From positions 1 through 9,145 of the forward strand of contig JBJEOA010000045.1 of assembly GCA_051880475.1 (NCBI GenBank): DNA of 9,145 nucleotides. The letters are read 5' to 3'. Below are positions 5,338 to 9,145 of this stretch, piece by piece. The position numbers were made by a program, and so were the translations under genes. The notes under the pieces are model-generated. The model saw nothing but the letters and a program-made list of their open reading frames with translations, was not told where the DNA came from and did not search any database. How positions within the stretch are numbered: position 1 is the stretch's first letter; each line of letters starts with the position of its first letter. The DNA is from JAUUSJ01 sp051880475. GTDB lineage: Bacteria > Bacillota > Clostridia > Lachnospirales > Lachnospiraceae.

Positions 5338-5547
5338 ATGAAAGAACAAAAAATATTCCCACAAAATATTCTATCCTACCCTGATTTTATCTCAGTTGGT
5401 TTAGAAAAACAGATAATTGAATTTACCCAAGGGAATTCTTCTATTATAAAAGAAGATATTTCTCTCTCTTTTGAGCTTAATGAAGATAGTTTAGACATCT
5501 TCGTCACAGCAAAAGAGACTCCTCTTCGTTTCGTTGAACTTAAATAG
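5338..5547 (+). CDS. N-terminal fragment of the GH36-like protein (up to the amber stop)
   Basis: The 69-residue piece that would be made if the TAG is a true stop. It begins MKEQKIFPQNILSYPDF and has beta-strand-like alternation, matching the first part of an N-terminal beta-sandwich. It has no catalytic residues and is too short to fold into a known complete domain. AAAGGAG stands six bases before the ATG, so this fragment is well translated. It is best treated as part of the interrupted gene rather than a separate gene. Confidence 0.5.
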   Translation: MKEQKIFPQNILSYPDFISVGLEKQIIEFTQGNSSIIKEDISLSFELNEDSLDIFVTAKETPLRFVELK

Positions 5548-5556
5548 AATCGCTCT

Positions 5557-6924
5557 ATGCCAGTTAACGCAAAAGTTTACGGTGATACTTGGGAGCGAGG
5601 ATACGGAGATTTAGAGTGGACAGATTTTTCAAAAAGAGAAAAAGAGACCGCGTTTATGCCTTGGTATTTTTTCTTAAATGAAGACAAAATAACGACAGGT
5701 ATCGGCGTTATGGTGCGCCCCGCCTCTCTTTGTTACTGGAAGATAAATAAGACAAGCATCACTCTATACGCTGATATCCAAAATGGAGGAAATCCTGTTC
5801 ATTTAAACGGTAGAACAATTAAAATTGCTTCCATCGTCACTCGCCAGTATACAGACTGCTCTCCTTTTGAGGCGTGTGAAGCATTTTGTAAATTAATGTG
5901 CAAAGACCCTATTTTCCCAAAGGAGCCTGTATATGGCAGCAATAACTGGTACTATGCCTACGGAGACAGCTCACAGGAAGAAATTTTACGTGATACCGAT
6001 TATATTGTGGAACTCACAGACGGAATTAAAAACCGCCCTTATATGGTCATTGATGACTGTTGGCAGGAGCATCATAGACTAGACGAATATAACGGTGGAC
6101 CTTGGACAAAAGGAAATGAGAAATTCCCAAGTATGAAAAAATTAGCAGAGGAAATTGAAAAAAGAGGGGCAAAACCTGGCATTTGGTTCCGTCCTCTTCT
6201 CAATGAATCTAAGACAATCCCTGATTCTTGGAGACTTTCCTATAATGACTGCCTTGACCCATCTAGACCTGAAGTTTTACGCTATGTGAGAGCAGATATC
6301 ACAAGAATTTGCGAGTGGGGCTATCGCCTTATTAAACACGATTTCTCTACGTTTGATATTACAGGTAACTGGGGATTTTCGATGCTCCCACTTATGTGTA
6401 AACCAGAGATAGAATTTTATGATAAGACAAAAACAACTGCGGAAATTATTATAAATTTCTATACAGCTATCTATGAGGCGGCAAAACCTTTTGATGCCTT
6501 AATTCTTGGCTGTAATACAATTGGTCATTTAGGTGCAGGACTTATGCATATGAATCGTGTCGGAGACGATACAAGCGGAAAAGACTGGGCGATTACTCGA
6601 AAAATGGGAATTAATACTCTCGCTTTTCGTCTTATGCAGCATAAAACTTTTTATGATATCGACGCAGACTGCGTTGGAATTTTAGGAGCAATTTCTTGGA
6701 ATTATAATAGACAGTGGACCAAGCTTCTCGCAGTCAGCGCAACACCACTCTTCATCTCCGCAAAGCCAGGCGTGATGACAAAGGAAGAAAAAAAGGAAAT
6801 GAAATATTATTTAGATATCGCTTCTAGACAAGAGAAAAAAGCAGTTCCTATTGACTGGATACAAAATCTTCGCCCAACTGTATGGAGCGACGGAGAAAGC
6901 GAATATCACTATAATTGGGATTAA
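5557..6924 (+). CDS. Catalytic part of the GH36-like alpha-galactosidase homologue
   Basis: A 455-residue open frame holding the remaining beta-sandwich (1-~115) and the (beta/alpha)8 barrel. Motifs seen in this numbering: WERGYGDLEW at 12-21, YGSNNWYYAYG at 126-136, VIDDCWQ at 164-170, the K-x-D nucleophile motif with K260 and D262, and RVGDD at 334-338 with D338 as presumed acid/base. The first ATG has no ribosome binding site and lies 9 nt after the amber codon, so production would need readthrough or reinitiation. The C-terminus (ending SEYHYNWD) looks natural. Alpha-galactosidase activity is inferred from clan membership only; other alpha-glycosidic substrates are possible. Confidence 0.7.
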   Translation: MPVNAKVYGDTWERGYGDLEWTDFSKREKETAFMPWYFFLNEDKITTGIGVMVRPASLCYWKINKTSITLYADIQNGGNPVHLNGRTIKIASIVTRQYTDCSPFEACEAFCKLMCKDPIFPKEPVYGSNNWYYAYGDSSQEEILRDTDYIVELTDGIKNRPYMVIDDCWQEHHRLDEYNGGPWTKGNEKFPSMKKLAEEIEKRGAKPGIWFRPLLNESKTIPDSWRLSYNDCLDPSRPEVLRYVRADITRICEWGYRLIKHDFSTFDITGNWGFSMLPLMCKPEIEFYDKTKTTAEIIINFYTAIYEAAKPFDALILGCNTIGHLGAGLMHMNRVGDDTSGKDWAITRKMGINTLAFRLMQHKTFYDIDADCVGILGAISWNYNRQWTKLLAVSATPLFISAKPGVMTKEEKKEMKYYLDIASRQEKKAVPIDWIQNLRPTVWSDGESEYHYNWD

Positions 6925-6961
6925 TTAGGATTCATCGAAAATAAAAAAGGAGAAGAATGAA

Positions 6962-7570
6962 ATGACAGAGAAAGAAAAAATGCATAGCGGAGATTTATAT
7001 TTGCCAAATGGTGATGAAATTATGAGCGAGCAGTTATCCTATATGGAGAAATTGTATGATTTTAATGCGACGAGACCTTCTCAGATGGAGGAGAGAGAAA
7101 GACTTTTAAAAGAAATGTTCGCAGAAATCGGTGAGGGCTGTTATATTGAGCCTCCTTTGCATGCAAATTGGGCGGGACATCATGTACATTTTGGAAAAGG
7201 AGTTTACGCCAATTTTAATTTAACTCTTGTAGATGATACTCATATTTATGTTGGAGATTATACAATGTTTGGTCCTAACGTAGTTATTGCAACAGCTGGT
7301 CACCCGATTTTGCCAGAACTTCGCAAACAGGCGTATCAGTATAATATGCCTGTACATATCGGAGAAAATTGTTGGCTTGGAGCAGGAGTCCTTGTTATGC
7401 CCGGAATTACAATCGGAGATAATGTTGTCATAGGTGCGGGAAGTGTTGTGACAAAAGATATTCCATCTAATGTTATCGCAGTTGGAAATCCTTGTAAAGT
7501 GCTTCGAGAGATAAATGAGCATGATAAGGAGTATTATTTTAAAAATAGAAAAATAGATTTCCTAAAATAG
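6962..7570 (+). CDS. Maltose/galactoside O-acetyltransferase family protein (LacA/Maa-like)
   Basis: A 202-residue acetyl-CoA-dependent sugar acetyltransferase of the left-handed beta-helix (hexapeptide repeat) class, the usual family length. An N-terminal Mac domain (about 7-58) is followed by hexapeptide turns such as IYVGDYTMFGPNVVI and IGENCWLGAGVLVMPGITI. The catalytic histidine is H114 in TAGHPI, and the C-terminal IAVGNPCKVLREI is typical. The family moves an acetyl group to the 6-hydroxyl of maltose, glucose or galactosides; which sugar is used here is not visible. It starts 37 nt after the glycosidase gene with AAGGAG nine bases before the ATG and no intervening promoter or terminator, so it is cotranscribed with that gene. 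A two-codon frame ATG-AAA-TGA (6957-6965) overlaps its start codon. Confidence 0.92.
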   Translation: MTEKEKMHSGDLYLPNGDEIMSEQLSYMEKLYDFNATRPSQMEERERLLKEMFAEIGEGCYIEPPLHANWAGHHVHFGKGVYANFNLTLVDDTHIYVGDYTMFGPNVVIATAGHPILPELRKQAYQYNMPVHIGENCWLGAGVLVMPGITIGDNVVIGAGSVVTKDIPSNVIAVGNPCKVLREINEHDKEYYFKNRKIDFLK

Positions 7571-7573
7571 TAG

Positions 7574-7617
7574 AAAAAAGGAGATGCCACACTAAAGTCT
7601 GTGACACCTCCTTTTTT
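7574..7617. terminator. Bidirectional terminator between the acetyltransferase and purH genes
   Basis: AAAAAAGGAGATGCCACA pairs with TGTGACACCTCCTTTTTT, two mismatches in an 18-bp stem with an 8-nt loop. A-run and T-run on opposite sides allow function on both strands, fitting the convergent genes on either side. The 76 bases from 7618 to 7693 hold one weaker inverted repeat (GTCATG/CATGAC, 7652-7657 and 7669-7674) just after the AICAR formyltransferase stop, without a T-run. Confidence 0.88.
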
Positions 7618-7693
7618 ATAAAAATTAATTGAAAATCACTCCGCCTTTAGCGTCATGCAAAAAGACGACATGACAGTTTTAATAAACAAAATT

Positions 7694-8878
7694 TTAGTGA
7701 TGGAATAAGCGAATACCTGTAAAGGACATTACAATTCCATATTTATTACAAACATCGATAACATTATCGTCACGGATGGAACCGCCTGGCTGTGCAATAT
7801 ACTCAACACCGCTTCTGTGAGCACGCTCTACGTTATCACCAAATGGGAAGAATGCGTCAGAGCCGAGAGAAACTCCAGTTAATTTATCTAACCACTCTCT
7901 CTTTTCTTCTCTTGTAAATACAGGAGGTTTCTCTTTGAAAATATTTTCCCATGCACCGTCAGCTAAAACATCCATATAATCCTCTCCGATATAGAGGTCG
8001 ATTGCATTATCTCTGTCTGCACGGCGAATCTTATCCACAAATGGAAGATTTAATACTTGTGGGGACTGACGAAGCCACCAGTTATCTGCCTTTGATCCAG
8101 CAAGTCTTGTACAGTGAATTCTAGACTGCTGTCCAGCACCAATTCCGATTGCCTGTCCGTCTTTTACATAACATACGGAATTAGACTGTGTATATTTTAG
8201 AGTAATCATAGAAATTGCAAGGTCAATTTTAGCCTGCTCTGGAAGCTCTTTTGCCTCTGTCACAATATTAGAGAAGAAATCCTCGTCAATCTTTAACTCA
8301 TTTCTGCCCTGCTCAAATGTAATTCCAAAAACCTCTTTATGCTCGATTGGAGCTGGCACATAGTCTGGGTCAATCTGGATTACATTATAATTTCCGTTTT
8401 TCTTAGATTTTAAAATTTCAAGAGCGTCATCATCATATCCTGGGGCAATCACACCGTCAGATACCTCTCTCTTAATAAGTTTTGCTGTACAAGCGTCACA
8501 TACATCAGAAAGTGCAATGAAGTCGCCAAAAGAAGACATACGGTCTGCACCTCTTGCTCTCGCATAGGCAGATGCAAGTGGTGTAAGCTCTCCTAAATCG
8601 TCTACCCAGTAAATTTTTGCAAGTGTGTCACTAAGAGGCTGACCAACTGCTGCTCCCGCTGGAGATACATGCTTAAAAGATGTCGCTGCTGGAAGTCCAG
8701 TTGCCTGCTTTAACTCTCTTACAAGCTGCCAACCATTAAATGCATCTAAGAAGTTAATATATCCTGGTCTTCCACATAATACCTTAATTGGAAGCTCACT
8801 TCCATCTGCCACATAAATTTTAGATGGCTTTTGATTTGGGTTACATCCATATTTTAATTCTAATTCTTTCATTTTCAT
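7694..8878 (-). CDS. Stand-alone AICAR formyltransferase (PurH C-terminal type)
   Basis: Transfers a formyl group from 10-formyl-tetrahydrofolate to AICAR to make FAICAR, the ninth step of purine synthesis, in the cytoplasm. The 394 residues match only the C-terminal formyltransferase part of the ~510-590-residue bifunctional PurH; the N-terminal IMP cyclohydrolase (MGS-like) domain is absent. Visible signatures: KYGCNPNQ at 9-16, the catalytic Lys-His pair K69-H70 in TSFKHVSPAGAA, IGIGAGQQSR in the middle, GSDAFFPFGDN and the closing AQPGGSIRDD. A PurO-type cyclohydrolase gene 48 nt upstream supplies the missing step. The ribosome binding site AAAGGA is four bases before this ATG and ten before the next in-frame ATG at 8872, so the start may be two codons later. 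Sometimes labelled purH or purH2. Confidence 0.93.
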   Translation of the reverse strand: MKMKELELKYGCNPNQKPSKIYVADGSELPIKVLCGRPGYINFLDAFNGWQLVRELKQATGLPAATSFKHVSPAGAAVGQPLSDTLAKIYWVDDLGELTPLASAYARARGADRMSSFGDFIALSDVCDACTAKLIKREVSDGVIAPGYDDDALEILKSKKNGNYNVIQIDPDYVPAPIEHKEVFGITFEQGRNELKIDEDFFSNIVTEAKELPEQAKIDLAISMITLKYTQSNSVCYVKDGQAIGIGAGQQSRIHCTRLAGSKADNWWLRQSPQVLNLPFVDKIRRADRDNAIDLYIGEDYMDVLADGAWENIFKEKPPVFTREEKREWLDKLTGVSLGSDAFFPFGDNVERAHRSGVEYIAQPGGSIRDDNVIDVCNKYGIVMSFTGIRLFHH

Positions 8879-8926
8879 CCATTCCTTTCGCTCAAAACAG
8901 TCAGAACAATTCTTCCATTTCTCTCA

Positions 8927-9145
8927 CTATTTATTTTTATTCACAATCTTTGTCTCATATTTTCCTGTCGCAATATCGATATAGCGAACGAATAAGGATA
9001 CTTTATTGTCCTCATTTAAGCTATTCCACAAAGTTTCTGTAAACGCATCCATGTCATCAGGGATTGCAATTAATTTTGGCTCGCCCTCAAAACTTGGAAG
9101 TGGATTTCCATCATGCATATATGTATGAATGAAACGTCCCTCTCC
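8927..9145 (-). CDS. PurO-type IMP cyclohydrolase, C-terminal part
   Basis: The last 72 codons of a gene that enters from the right edge; the frame stays open through the window end (G-E-G-R-F-I-H-T-Y precede the internal methionine at 9118). The segment FIHTYMHDGNPLPSFEGEP followed by a short basic tail ending KIVNKNK resembles the C-terminus of the PurO/IMP_cyclohyd family, first known from archaea and also present in many clostridia. The family closes the ring of FAICAR to give IMP, the last step of the pathway. Position directly before a formyltransferase that lacks its own cyclohydrolase domain strongly supports the call. The promoter and N-terminal half are outside the window. Confidence 0.8.
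   Translation of the reverse strand, partial: GEGRFIHTYMHDGNPLPSFEGEPKLIAIPDDMDAFTETLWNSLNEDNKVSLFVRYIDIATGKYETKIVNKNK

Larger units (their letters stand above)
5338..6924 (+). pseudogene. GH36-like alpha-galactosidase homologue interrupted by an in-frame amber codon
   Basis: A single reading frame of 528 codons broken only by TAG at codon 70 (5545-5547). The two halves are in the same frame, and the join VELK-stop-NRSMP falls inside a continuous homologous segment where, from memory of the family, tryptophan (TGG) is expected, so one G-to-A change explains it. The product resembles clan GH-D (GH36/GH27) alpha-galactosidases: substrate-pocket motif VIDDCWQ, presumed nucleophile Asp in IKHDF (residue 335 of the joined frame), presumed acid/base Asp in RVGDD (411). 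It is shorter than classical GH36 (~700) and has no signal peptide, so it would act in the cytoplasm on imported sugars. A good AAAGGAG site precedes the first ATG, while the ATG after the stop has none. Everything after the amber codon is undamaged, suggesting recent mutation, a sequencing error or stop-codon readthrough. The substrate is uncertain. Confidence 0.75.

Noticed and set aside
5545..5547. TAG read as pyrrolysine
   Set aside because: The surrounding protein is a GH36-like enzyme, not a methylamine methyltransferase, and tryptophan fits the position by one base change. No pyl genes are visible, though the window is too small to exclude them.
7220..7522. 100-codon minus-strand frame opposite the acetyltransferase
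   Set aside because: Shadow of the hexapeptide-repeat gene; its regular pattern comes from the repeats read backwards.
8824..9042. 72-codon plus-strand frame over the purH/purO junction
   Set aside because: Antisense to two real coding ends and the gap between them, with no domain or promoter.
1..9145. CRISPR array or other regularly spaced repeat
   Set aside because: No direct repeat with regular spacing was seen on reading either strand.

Overview
The window reads as chromosomal DNA of a low-GC Firmicute, most likely an anaerobic gut-type clostridium near Lachnospiraceae. This is an inference from the AT-rich base use, strong AAAGGAG-type ribosome binding sites, near-consensus sigma-A promoters, a methionine aminopeptidase carrying an N-terminal SEC-C zinc motif, and a split purH with a PurO-type IMP cyclohydrolase. 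No ribosomal RNA or species marker is present, so the genus cannot be given.

Layout, left to right. (1) 1-~670, minus strand: the 5' half of an IS200/IS605-family element, with complete tnpA (Y1 HUH transposase), the first 45 codons of tnpB overlapping it by 4 nt, and a left-end region with hairpins. (2) 758-3043, minus: ATP-dependent protease Lon. It has its own promoter, a leader with a long terminator-like hairpin, and a CIRCE operator (HrcA site) just before the ribosome binding site. (3) 3200-4069, minus: SEC-C-type methionine aminopeptidase (map) with its own promoter. (4) 4308-4865, plus: a tightly coupled DUF4160/DUF2442 gene pair of unknown function. (5) 5010-5157, plus: two glycine tRNAs (anticodons UCC and GCC) with a strong promoter and an intrinsic terminator. 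(6) 5338-7570, plus: a carbohydrate operon of a GH36-like alpha-galactosidase homologue, interrupted by an in-frame amber codon, followed by a maltose/galactoside O-acetyltransferase. It ends at a terminator that also serves the opposing strand. (7) 7694-9145, minus: a stand-alone AICAR formyltransferase preceded by the C-terminal 72 codons of a PurO-type IMP cyclohydrolase. Together they replace bifunctional PurH for the last two steps of IMP synthesis.

Most of the window is housekeeping: proteolysis, N-terminal methionine removal, tRNA supply and purine synthesis. The accessory parts are the IS element, the DUF4160/DUF2442 pair and the sugar operon. The points most worth a second look are the CIRCE-controlled lon leader, the amber-interrupted glycosidase with intact catalytic motifs, the split purH/purO arrangement and the DUF4160/DUF2442 pair. 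I found no CRISPR array, riboswitch, rRNA or prophage module, and no clear previously undescribed system.
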